Below are positions 49,757-59,446 of a stretch of DNA of 64,000 bases, piece after piece. The notes beneath the pieces are model-generated. The model did not search any database. It worked only from the letters and a program-made list of their open reading frames with translations, and was not told where the DNA came from. The stretch lies in contig BGKB01000187.1 in the NCBI GenBank assembly GCA_003116975.1, positions 1 to 64,000 on the forward strand, read 5' to 3'. Within the stretch, counting starts at the first letter, position 1. Every line of letters begins with the position of its first letter. The position numbers and the translations under genes are program-made. The stretch is from Aurantiochytrium sp. KH105. Taxonomy: Eukaryota > Sar > Bigyra > Thraustochytrida > Thraustochytriidae.

Positions 49757-50564
49757 GAAAAGGGTAATGTAGTTACAGTCAGTAGACTGGACCAACTAGG
49801 CGAGTGCCTGCCTATGCATCGCCTAGGGATATATTGGACAGGAAACAAGATTGTTGTGTATTAGCTATGAATGTTTTGAGCGGGAAAAAAAAAACGATGA
49901 TGACTATGTGTGACATTGCAAATACGAACTGGGTGCTGCGCTGCAAGAGATGAATTTAAAAATGAGAGAATGCGAGAGAGCAATTGTTAACAGCTGCTAG
50001 AATTGCGCACGAGACATAGAGAAATAAAAGTGTGGCAGCCTCAAGAGATAGAAGGGGAAAATGTGCAGGCTTCTGCGGACCTGATGCCGTGCGACCGACA
50101 AAGTAAAAGAGGGCTGCGTCACTTGGATTTCTACTCTGTTTCCATGGGTCACACATCAAAGCGGCTTGTTTCTAGTTTAGAGCGGCGAGACGAAACAATA
50201 CAATGTCGACGCAAGACAGAAACAGCACGTCTGCTGCATGGAGGAGAACTCGGAACCACAGCTTCAAACTGGTGTGGACTCTTTTCAGATGAATGAGGCG
50301 ACCACGCGGCTCACTCGACGCCAATGTGCATGTGCGGATGAAATGAAAAGGGCCTCATGCAAGACACGCAAGCTTATCCCGCACTACTACACCACGCAGG
50401 GCGCTCGGTATATAACCCACAGCAGACAACGAGGACGTAACAGAAAAGCTGACAGGAAGACAGCTTGAAGACAGAGAACAGACAAAGGGAAAAGCGGGAG
50501 TGAGACAGCGGGAAGAGAGCGAGAGAGAAAGAGCCCAGAGACCTTTCTGTGGGGGGCAATTGGG
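49757..50564. other. Convergent intergenic region
   Basis: This 808-bp stretch separates the 3' ends of two convergent genes. It is A-rich (A-run near 49889) with short frames that look random. A TATATAACC sequence at about 50409 has no gene to serve. Nothing else is seen. Confidence 0.45.
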
Positions 50565-52236
50565 TTAAAAGTCTGGATCCTCTGTAAAATCGACGTTGCT
50601 GTTTTCGAGATCACAATGGTATTTTTTTCGGAGCTGCTTGTTGATGGCAGCGCGACCATTCCGAATTCCCCATCGTAGAATTGCGTCAACACCGCCGTTT
50701 GTGAGCTTGGAGGGGTCGTAGACTGCGTAGAACTCTTCGAGATCGAGACGCAGCTTGTTCATGCGGTCCGCGAACTCGGTGAGATCCTCGAGGTATTTTA
50801 CCTTGAGTTGCTTGTTGAGCGCTGGCAGTCCATGCTTGCAGGTCCAAAGATAGATGGACTGCACGCCACCCGTGTTAATTTTCCGTTGATCGTATTTGGA
50901 GTAAAAGAGCTCGAGAAGCGGTCTGACAAAAACCGGGACTCGACCATGTGCTGCACGCTCTTCCTTATCGCGAAAAGATCGCCGCAAAAGCGACCGAATG
51001 GAGATGCGCCTCGACGGCTCCGGCGTGGGGCTCGCCGTGGATGCACTGGACGCCGGAATAGGTCTCTCGACCCCATGCTCGAATTCTTCGAGGGTGACGC
51101 CGTATTTTTGTACGAGCTTTTCGTTCAGCGATCCAAGACCCTTGCGCCGGACATAGTCAACAAGGTCATCGACTCCTTTTCGTAGCCGGTCGGTGTCGTA
51201 TTTGGAGTAAAACGCGAGGAGGCGCTCTCTGATCGTGGCGGCACCGCTGCCGTGTGTGCTCACCGAGGACGCTCCCATGGAGGCCACGGAGCGTTGATCG
51301 CTCTGGTACCCGGACTGTCCGTGGTGCGCCATGAAGGACTCTGCAGGCGCCATTCTCCCGCCCTGCTCGGCTGCCTCGGCAGCGAGGAGCTCCTCGTACA
51401 TGCGCTGCTCAAATTCGGGCAAAGACTCGCCGTACTTTTCAAAGAGGCGGTCATTGAGCTCGTCTTCGCCATGGGTCATGGCCCCTGTGCAATTCATCCA
51501 AGACAGAAGAAAAAAGAAAAAAAGCAAGTGTTAGCGAGGCACTTTACGATAACGCGCGCGTCCCCCGTCGCACCCACGCCGCTACCATCCTCCATTCTCC
51601 AACCCACTCGGCTCCCACTCTCAACTCCGACCCAGGCCACATCTTTATCAACCTGCAGAGTACGCAAGGTTTCCTTTTCTCTTCCCGTCTCCCATTCTCT
51701 TTTTCCTTCATTGTCGTCCCCTTGCTCTGCTCTACATTGTTCTGGCCAGCGCCGCGGTCGAAGGTCTGTCTACCCAGCCAGAAGGGGATGCCAATCTAGA
51801 ACCAGACCGGTCGGCCACCGCATCGCAACCTTTCTCGACCTCGACGCACGGCCCAAGACATCACGTCACATCGCATGAAATCTTTTATGACATCACATCT
51901 TGTGACATCACATCCCAACACAGCCAGCCTCTCAACCCCCGGAACTCAACTCGCCTGGGACCGCAAGCGAGTCCTCGGGAACGTACAATCGACGATGTGG
52001 CCGATGCCCTGGTTGACGCGCTCGGACTCGTAGACGAGGTAGAACTGCTGCAGGCGCTCGAAGAGCTCCGTGCGCGCGTCCTCGTCGACCTTCTCCTCGT
52101 CCACGCCGAGGGGCGACAGCGATGCCGCGGAGTGGACTCTGGTAATGTCCTCCGGCGAGAGCCCCGGCGGCGGCGCGAGGCCATCCCCGCGCCGCACGCG
52201 CGGCGGCGGGACCGGCGGCGTGCGCTGCGCCTGCAT
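50565..52236 (-). CDS. Two-exon protein with four FYxKYD-type repeats
   Basis: I infer complement(join(50565..51484,51987..52236)), 389 residues. Exon 1 starts at the ATG at 52236 and ends with the donor T|GTACGT. The intron is 51485-51986 (502 bp) and ends in a pyrimidine-containing tract and CACAG. Splicing creates a TGG codon (W84) and restores a complete first repeat. Four repeats lie at about 61-109, 170-219, 270-321 and 328-377, with the pattern L..FY..Y(D/E)..(K/R)...G(V/I)..I/L..W/Y....G...LN..L..KYG..L.EF. N-terminal and linker segments are Pro/Ser-rich. I do not recognise a named domain; short FYxKH/NP..L..LF..L..KYG repeats occur in other protist proteins, from memory. Function is unknown. 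The exon join rests on reading frame, splice consensus and repeat symmetry together. Confidence 0.82.
51485..51986 (-). other. Intron of the FYxKYD-repeat gene
   Basis: It has a GTACGT donor, a CACAG acceptor and a T-rich tract (TTTTTTTCTTTTTTCTTCTG) about 25 bases upstream of the acceptor. It interrupts the first repeat after the first base of a Trp codon. Confidence 0.8.
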
Positions 52237-53167
52237 GCTCGCTAAGCTCGCTCCCTCGCTCTTGCTCTTGCTCGCGCCCTCGCTCGCGTGCTCGCCTCGG
52301 CGTCGCGTCGCGTCGCGTCGCGTGCGGAGCTTGCGTTTTTGCCCTGCGAGCTCGCGCCTCTTTCTCTGTGCGCCTGCTGGGCGCGCCGCAAGTGCGGAGT
52401 TTCCGCGCCGCAAGTGGCGCAAAGCCGGGGGTGCACTTGCGCCGGCCGCGCCGCAAGTGCGCCAAGGCGCGGCCGCGCAGCCTTCCCTGCTCGCTTGCTT
52501 CCTTCTGAAACCTACTTCCTCTTCATGTTTGTTTGGTGTTCCCCCATTGCCGATGAAATGAGCTAGCTCAGGCCGCACAACTTGAAGCTCGCTCGCTTGA
52601 GTGCGTGCGTGCTTGCTTGCTTGCTTGCACTCGGTCTGGCAGCTTGAGCTCGTCGAGGCTTGCTTGCCTGCCTGCCTACTCGCGGCGGCTGGGCGCGTGG
52701 GCTTGTGCTGGCGACCGCTGACGAGTTGGAAAGAAAATGGAAAAAAGGCGAGGGTCACTTCCCTGCGCAGCGCAGTGACCCGGCCCAGCCCAGCACCAGA
52801 GCGAACAAGCTTCAAGCTTGCCAAACCCGACGGAGCGAGCGAGCAAGCAAGCACGCGAGCGAGCGGGCGAGCGAGCGAAGGCGCGCGGGCCGGCCGGTCG
52901 GCGCGACGGCCGAAGACAGGGAATGAAATGATGAAAGAATAAGAAGGCTGCGCAAGACGCGGCCGGTGGGCGTCTCACTCGTTTAGGCCATTACATTTGA
53001 AGACTTGATGGGTTTAGTCTATCCAATGCCTAGAACTTCCTATTAAATCGCGGTCGCAGCGCCACGTGCAGGAGATAGGCCGTGACACTGCGGTAAATTT
53101 TTGTGCAGCTAACTTTGAAAATTTATCCGTTGAAGACCCGTTTATCTTATGGTGTGAGCATTGAAGG
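52237..53167. other. Promoter side of the repeat-protein gene and spacer
   Basis: The frame of exon 1 stays open upstream to about 52854, but this translates CTCGC, GCGTC and GCTT repeats and is not taken as coding. A GCGCCGCAAGTG-type unit recurs three to four times at about 52380-52460. GCTT (52610-52628) and GAGC (about 52835-52880) repeats follow. No gene is seen. Confidence 0.4.
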
Positions 53168-54240
53168 TCATTGATGAGACATCTGCTCTTGCGATTGGTC
53201 TATTTGGGTTTGAAATGGCACATTGGAAGAAATGCTATCAAGGAAGAGTTCAGCAAGACCGATCTGGGCAGCTAAACGCTTCTGCGGGATCGCACTGCTG
53301 CCCGCCTCAGGTGTCAATGCCATGTCAAGCTCAGTCTCACCGTGCCCAGCTGCAAGCCCTGCCATCATCATCATCACGTAAATACCACAGTCAAACCCGT
53401 TTCTTTGAGACTTTGAGCGGTAACATGGCTCCGCCCAATTCTCAGTTTTGAAGAGTCCCGAAGTAGTTGGCGACAACAAAGGCTTTGTCTTCTCTCCTCT
53501 TCGGATCCGACACTTACGCTCTTTCAGGCTCTTTGACCTGCCTCAGACCCTGCCACACTCTCCACCTCACGATTTCCTTGGTTTGAGTCTATCATGTCAA
53601 CCGTTCGTGCATGCTCCTGCTCTTTGCAAGCTCCCGAGGGAGATGGAAGTGAGCTGAAGCAATTTTGAGTCCCATAGCGCCAGCGAAGCTTCTCAGCTCT
53701 GTGGTAAATGCACTCGAGGACGAGAACCCTGCTGTTGGGCCGAAAAGGACCAAGCGGCCCTTTATCATGTCGAGATACATTGACATCCAGTGAGCATTGT
53801 AGCAGGCGGGCATGAACACAAAGAGAAGATTGCTCGGAACGCAAGTCTCATATCTCTTCAGCTCCTCTCAAGATCTACGGTTATGAGAAGCTTGTATGGT
53901 AACTGAGGCTTCCCGATGCAATGAACGATCCAGTCTCCCAGAGTGTGTACATACAAACGCACAGCCGTCCTTGTGAGTCCCGTTATTTTCTTGAAGGATC
54001 TCCACGAAGACTTTCATCACAAAAGAGGTCAAGCATCAGCAGTTGACAGTTGGTGAAGCTCTTTGAAACTAGCTTGCAGTCGAAGTCCAATTTTGCTGTG
54101 CCGCCGCCCGCATCGATGGCTTCTGTGAACGAATTTGAACTGAGCCCTAACGTTCCTCTCAAATGCTTTCTCGAGCAGGCTCAAGTAGGAGTTCATGAGA
54201 ACTCCGTCCTTACTTGAAACTTTGCAAAGAGGGCTCAAGA
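53168..54240 (-). pseudogene. Decayed Ulp1/C48-type cysteine protease, probably from a mobile element
   Basis: Three minus-strand frames in order resemble pieces of one Ulp1 (C48) protease. At 54029-54238, SKDGVLMNSYLSLLEKAF matches the W..D..IN.YL.LL start of the fold. At 53592-53870, FMPACYNAHWMSMYLDMIKG carries the catalytic His (codon 53790-53792) and Asp. At 53168-53479, SQRNGFDCGIYV carries the QxNGxDCG motif with the catalytic Cys (codon 53387-53389). Stops and frame changes separate the pieces, and the His-to-Cys distance is longer than usual, so I call it broken; introns could explain part of it. Stand-alone Ulp1-like proteases of this kind are commonly encoded by Mutator-like and other eukaryotic transposons. 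Confidence 0.6.
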
Positions 54241-56395
54241 CCCACGGTACAGAGACATTTTTGAAGTGACTTCAACGTAGCACCCTGANCCCGCGGGCCA
54301 GAAGGTGTGTACCGGATCTGGGACTATAATTGGACCGGCTGTGGGGAGACTGCAGTCGAAAGGCGGGGCTGTGGGCGGCTGGAAGGGCTGCTGCGGGGCT
54401 GGGCGCGCGCCATTAGGGGACGAGGCGCCGCCAGCAGCCTGCAAAGGAAAGGAGAGCGCCGCGCGAGCAAGCCTCCTCCCGCCGCTTGTCTTGTGCTTAT
54501 CTTGTCTTGGCTTGTCTTTGCTTGCTTTGGCCTGTCTTGGCTTGGCTTGCTTTGGCGTGGTGTGGCGTGCCAGGAGACGACGGGCGTGCACGACCAATCG
54601 CCCTCATTCGCAGGCGCAGCGTGTGCGTGCGCGCGTGGGTGCTGCGCATGATAAAGTGCGCGTTTAGGGGTGTGGCCTCTGATGACGATGACATGCCTCA
54701 TCCCCCGCTCCAACGCGCCGCGCTCTGCGACGGGAAAAAGCGAAGAAACAGACACGAGAAGGAGGACGAGCGAGCCCAAGCCCCAGCGCAAGCGCAAGCT
54801 AAAAAGCACGAGCGAGGCTTGACCGCCAAACAAGATGAACCGGAGGCGAGGCATGCGTCCGGGCGTGCGTCTTTCGAGGACCGAAGGCGGGCATGCATGC
54901 CCTAGCCAGCGGCAGCGGCGCATGCCATCAGAGCCGATACAGAGGGCATTGTCAAGGCAGGACTTGTCGCGTGCAGCGCCCGTCGTTACGTTGCAACCTT
55001 TGGCGGCGGGATGTAGTATGTACGTGACTACACTTCGCAAGTGCCAGTGGCATGGGCATGCGTTAGATACGGGCCCGAGGGGACAGCGCTTGCGGCTGAG
55101 TGCAAGTCTTCAAGCACGTCGGCGGGTGGAATCGGTTGGAGTTACTCCCAGTTCGGGGAGAGAACGTAGTGCGGAAGAGCTGGTCGGCTGCCAGGAAGAT
55201 GGACAAGTGCGGCGCCTGAACGAGCATTGAGAGAAAGGTTGGTGCGGGCAGACCCATTTCGCAACCAAGATACTGTCGCGTGCGGTACCTTCCTCCCTTC
55301 CGAGACTTGTTCTCGCCTCACGGTAATCTAGATGGGACAATAACGTCATCCAGATTGCTGTTCCGTGCACGAAAGGAAACAACAGTTCTTTGTTTTGGTC
55401 CACTCGTTACGATCTGCCGATGGCTGTTTGACAATCAATGCGGGCTCATCTGACCCTTTGGATGATTCGGTTGGAATGTTACGCCGATCGGCCAACATGC
55501 TCTTGACTGAACAAGTCTTTCAGGCTCCCCGCGGCCGCGATCGCAGAGGCTAAAAGAGAGCATGGGTAGTACAATTAGCCAGGCGAAATGATCGCGAATC
55601 AGCAAGCTTCATCGGGCTTCATGAACAAGTGTCCATGCTCGCGTTGCGCAACGCCATTGCGTTGAACTTCTTGCTGTAGGCTGAAATACCATTTCTGACC
55701 CTTCAAAGGATTGTATCTGCATGTTAGCGTGCACGACTTGGCCAACGTGAGATCTCGAGACCACCATGAGGATAATCGACGATGCCCGTCACGATGAGCT
55801 AGCCACCACCTTAACACCAGGTGGTAAATTGCTGTAGCTGGTCCGGTGAGGATAGCGAACGTGCCGGTCCTTCAGAGGACGACGTTTTGCTCAGCTCTTA
55901 CGGAAGATTTTGGATGCTTTTTCGATTGATAAATCTCCTGTACTGCTAATCTTCTCTGAAAGCTGATTCCTTGGCTCGAGAGTTTGATTTGCTGCTTCGA
56001 GTGACAGCAAATTTCCCCCCTTCGCCTCGCCATCCCTCCCCAAAAATAATGCATCTCTGCGACCGCTATTCAGGAAACCACATTTGCGTGGCGAGCTCGT
56101 ATCTCGTCGTGCAGCAGCGGTCCTCCCTTCGTGTTCGTTTCCCCCCCTCCTCCACCGAATACGACCATGCTTTGCTTACCAGTGATATCCCCCTTCTCCC
56201 CCGATGTTTTTCCGGTGACACCACCAACGATGACGGCGCAAAGAATTCGACGCGGCTGTTGAGCATACATAGCAAGAGAGCGATCGCGCGAGGGCGGGGG
56301 CGGGGGCGGGCAGCGGGCCAAAGACCATTGTGGGCGGGCCCAGCCCCAGTTCCCGGTCCCTGGAGACCGCTGGCCACAAGGTCGGAGGACTGCCC
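54241..56395. other. Degraded region, likely mobile-element remains, plus promoter of the NIPA-like gene
   Basis: There is one ambiguous base (n) at 54289. GGCTTG/CTTGT repeats lie at about 54480-54560. Minus-strand fragments at 55063-55257, 55110-55403 and 55599-55817 look mildly protein-like (for example YNPLKGQKWYFSLQQEV) but are in different frames with stops. They may be the 5' part of the same element as the Ulp1 relic. From about 55950 the sequence is promoter-like for the plus-strand gene at 56396, with a GGGGGC repeat near 56293-56311. No intact gene is supported. Confidence 0.4.
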
Positions 56396-58222
56396 ATGTT
56401 GGGCGCGAGCAAAGACGATGGCGGAGCCGGCAGCGGCAGTGACGATGCCGGCGAGCTTCGCGTGCCAATCTCGTCGCTGTCGCAGCTGGAATTAGATCGT
56501 GCGAGAGACCTCGAGGACAGAAGACGCGAGCTTCATCCCGAAGACGCTCGCAGTCAGCCTCGCTCGCGGTCGTCCCGCGGCAAGAGCAAGACTGTCGGAA
56601 ATGAGACGCTCTTCAAAGTGCTTGTAGCTTTCGTTATCGTCACCTATGTCATTTTCTTCACGGTGGCTGTGGCGCGCATGACGACAATCCCACTCGAAGG
56701 CTCTGCAGCTTCTGTGGTGCGTCGCGTTAAGGCGCCGAGTCTGCGCCCAAAGGTCTCTTGGCTTGAACCAATTTCGGAAATGGCCGGTGGAATGATCAAC
56801 AAAATTTTCCACTTTCACTGGATGGGCCTCTTTGGACGCTACCACGGCTATGGTGGAGCGCAAGGTCTTCAGCGAAGTGCCGCGGTCCTTGCAGAAGAAC
56901 GCTATGCTGCCCAGGTTGCGCGAGAAGCCGTTCAGGCTGCCAAAGATCGTGCGAATGCCGCCGCATTCTCCAAAGGTCGCCTCGAAGCGGAGCTCGCTGA
57001 TACATTGCCCGAGGCAGATCACGACGACACCGCTGAATCCTTGAATAGAGAGGGAGAAGGCGAAAAGGAGGATCAAGAGGAAGGGGGGGAAGAGGAGGAA
57101 GAGGAGGAGGACCTTTGGTACGTGGGCGTACTTTTGGCTCTCTTCGGAACGATGGTTGCTGCTGTCGGCAACCATCTCGTGACACTCGCGCACAAAATGT
57201 CTGTCGACGAGGAGTCCCGTCACCGCGTTGTCAAATTCCCCCCTCCAGCGCAATGGGCTCGGGCAATGCTTCCTCGAAATAAGGTTGCACGCCGTCAGGT
57301 GTTGGCTTACACGTCGCGGCCGTCCGTCATGTGTTGGCTGGGCGGCAACGTGGCCATCACCATCCTTGGTACACTCTTGACGCTCATGAGTCTCGCACTT
57401 GCTTCGCAGTCGCTCCTGGCGCCGCTTTCGGGACTGACAATTGTCTGGAATGCACTCCTTGCCACCACAAAATGGTTTGGCGGCGTTACCTTGACGCACA
57501 AGGACATATTTGCCACTTTGCTAACACTCATGGGGTGCGTGCTCATCGTGGGTGGTGGGCCTCGCGTTACCAAGCACTACCAGCTCGAAGAGCTGGTATT
57601 GATGTTTGGCGGCCGACCTTTTCAAATCTACTCGATCGCAGCAATCGCCGGCATTGCCTACCTTCGCGCACTCGCAGGTCAACCCGACGTCAATAAGCGA
57701 CAGCTAGCAAGAGGCATGATGCCTGGCATCATGGGTGGCTTCAACAACGTACTGGCCAAGGCGGCCGTGGAGCTGATTGGTCAATTTACAATATTCAGCT
57801 CTGCCTCGAGCATCACGCTCTTTGTGGTGTGGATTGCTGTGGCATTCTGCCAGCTTAATTGGATCAACTTTGCGCTGGAGCAGTTTGAGCCACTCTTCAT
57901 TGTTCCCGTGTACCAGGCGACACTCTTGTTATCGTCGACTCTCTGTGGGGCGTTGTACTACGGCGACTTCGCCAACCTTTCCTTTCGCCAGTACGTCACG
58001 TTTGGAGCGGGCGTGCTTGCGATTGTTGTTGGTGTTGGTCTTTTGGCTTCTGCTTCGGCAAAGCAGGATAAAAGTGCGAGTTCTCCTGCGCAATCTCCAG
58101 TCTTCAAAGAGGCCAATGCCAAGAAGCGTGAGCAAGTCGGTCGACAGCCTTGGTCGAGACGCTCCGCCTTTCAACAAACGCCCAAGCGGCGCGACATTTC
58201 GAATCACCAGCACCAAGGTTAA
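56396..58222 (+). CDS. NIPA-like (DMT superfamily) membrane transporter
   Basis: The 608-residue protein has a hydrophilic N-terminus and a transmembrane helix at about residues 73-97. A long loop with a Glu-rich stretch (GEGEKEDQEEGG and following) comes next, then about eight more helices. The core follows the NIPA/DUF803 magnesium-transporter pattern. A first helix WYVGVLLALFGTMVAAVGNHL leads in, and LGTLLTLMSLALASQSLLAPLSGLTIVWNALL-type sequence (split here) matches the NIPA APLGALSVV.NALL helix. The pair of helices around LTLMGCVLIVGGGP and the C-terminal helix pair follow. NIPA proteins are linked to Mg2+ transport; the substrate here is inferred. The extra N-terminal helix and acidic loop are not usual for the family. 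The frame opens upstream on GTG; the first ATG is 56396. The stop codon overlaps an AATAAA signal. Confidence 0.8.
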   Translation: MLGASKDDGGAGSGSDDAGELRVPISSLSQLELDRARDLEDRRRELHPEDARSQPRSRSSRGKSKTVGNETLFKVLVAFVIVTYVIFFTVAVARMTTIPLEGSAASVVRRVKAPSLRPKVSWLEPISEMAGGMINKIFHFHWMGLFGRYHGYGGAQGLQRSAAVLAEERYAAQVAREAVQAAKDRANAAAFSKGRLEAELADTLPEADHDDTAESLNREGEGEKEDQEEGGEEEEEEEDLWYVGVLLALFGTMVAAVGNHLVTLAHKMSVDEESRHRVVKFPPPAQWARAMLPRNKVARRQVLAYTSRPSVMCWLGGNVAITILGTLLTLMSLALASQSLLAPLSGLTIVWNALLATTKWFGGVTLTHKDIFATLLTLMGCVLIVGGGPRVTKHYQLEELVLMFGGRPFQIYSIAAIAGIAYLRALAGQPDVNKRQLARGMMPGIMGGFNNVLAKAAVELIGQFTIFSSASSITLFVVWIAVAFCQLNWINFALEQFEPLFIVPVYQATLLLSSTLCGALYYGDFANLSFRQYVTFGAGVLAIVVGVGLLASASAKQDKSASSPAQSPVFKEANAKKREQVGRQPWSRRSAFQQTPKRRDISNHQHQG

Positions 58223-58226
58223 TAAA
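58221..58226 (+). terminator. Poly(A) signal overlapping the stop codon
   Basis: AATAAA starts at the second base of the TAA stop, as in the gene ending at 31099. Confidence 0.4.
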
Positions 58227-58640
58227 AAAGACCATTGCGAGCGGATCTCCAGCAACTTCATTGTGGATGTTTTTGTGCATTTGATCTTTTTCTGTAGACT
58301 TTAAGTTTGAAATTGATGGAGCTTCACAAGCATGTGATCTATGAAGTGTTGCTGGCTTTTTGAACTTTTTTTTTTCTTTGTCGCCCGCCCGCCCGCTCGC
58401 TCGCTCGCTCGCCAGAACCTCTTTCTCCGCAAAGTGAAAGTGCGACCATCAACTTGTTTTTTTTATAAAAAAAAATGTGGGAAACCAAAGACCAGAGTTC
58501 TGCCTACTATTCATCAGCATTCGCAGCATCCAAGGATTGCGAAATGTACCTTGCAAAGCAAAAGCTACGCATGAAAAAGGACCAACGTCAGAAAAGATAA
58601 CAAGGACACGCAGAACTCATTGCCAAGATATCATAACTTT
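58223..58640. other. Convergent spacer
   Basis: This 418-bp stretch lies between the ends of the NIPA-like gene and the eL36 gene. It holds CCCG/GCTC repeats (about 58383-58412) and T- and A-runs. No gene is seen. Confidence 0.45.
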
Positions 58641-59446
58641 TTAGTGCTGACCCCGGGCACGCATGGTGGCGGCGAGGTTCTTGAGCTCGTCGCGCTTGAG
58701 GATGGCGCGGCGGTGCGAGCCGAGCCGGGCCTTGGCAACCTTGTAGATCTTCTTGTCGGCGCTGCCACCCATAACCTTGATCACATCGATAATACGCTTC
58801 TCATAGGGGGCGAGACCGGCGACCTCGCGGATGAGGCCGCGGACCTGCTGGACACGCTTGCTCTTGCGCTGTATTAAGTTCGTCGCAAGATCATTCGAAC
58901 ATTTTCGAATTGGCGAGAAAAGTTAGTCATCTCCGTTTTTTATTCCTCGTACACGCACGCCCGCCTCTCTCTCAATTTCTCTTCCTCAAAAAGACTACAA
59001 AGCATCGTCATTTTGGCTTGCGGAGAAAGGTAAACCGCTCGGCGTAGGCCTGGCGACGAACGTCGGCCGCGATACCAGTATCGCGGGCGCGAAGGTCGCT
59101 CGCCTTTTCATCCCTTCCGAGGCTCAATTAGAGCGGTCTCCTTTCACAGCAATCTCTCTCTCTCGCTCTCCACTCGAACGCGCGCTGCTCGAGAGACCGA
59201 CCGCCTTGTGCTGGGCGTACTCCTTGTCGCCAGCGACGTCGGTGTCGGTCTCCGAGAGCAAGCAAGCGAGCACGCAAGTGAGCGAGAGGTTGGTCGGCGC
59301 TCTCTCCGCGCGCATGCATCCATGCATGCCCGCACGCAGGCAATACTTACGCCAACTCGCCGGGAGGGCCTGGACGAGGAAGCGTTGGGGCGCTTCTCCA
59401 CGATGTGGCCCTTGTTCGGGCCGCGCACGATGCCGGACGCAGACAT
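58641..59446 (-). CDS. RPL36: Cytosolic ribosomal protein eL36 (two exons)
   Basis: complement(join(58641..58868,59351..59446)) gives 107 residues. Exon 1 encodes 32 residues starting [18 protein letters not shown], matching the eL36 GLNKGHKVTK start, and ends SRRVG before a GTAAGT donor. Exon 2 begins [16 protein letters not shown] after an ATACAG acceptor and contains the family hallmark [12 protein letters not shown] (family: REVCGFAPYERR). It continues with [19 protein letters not shown] and ends at TAA. The join is phase 0 and restores the SRRxGRxxK stretch of the family. Length is normal (about 100-105 residues in other eukaryotes). The protein is a component of the large cytosolic ribosomal subunit. 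Confidence 0.95.
58869..59350 (-). other. Intron of eL36 with an internal coding-like frame
   Basis: The 482-bp intron has a GTAAGT donor and ATACAG acceptor. Inside it, on the coding strand, codons at 59008-59103 form a coding-like 31-residue frame ([15 protein letters not shown].. to FTFLRKPK and TGA). It directly follows a GAAAAG acceptor-like sequence in the same phase as exon 1. It may be an alternative 3' exon or chance. Confidence 0.6.

Noticed and set aside
52237-52854. Longer first exon of the FYxKYD gene
   Set aside because: Upstream codons translate CTCGC, GCTT and GAGC repeats; the ATG at 52236 is the last in-frame ATG before the conserved part and gives a sensible protein.
54289-54289. 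Ambiguous base n
   Set aside because: A sequencing or assembly ambiguity, not biology, but it lies beside the Ulp1 relic and may indicate poor local quality.
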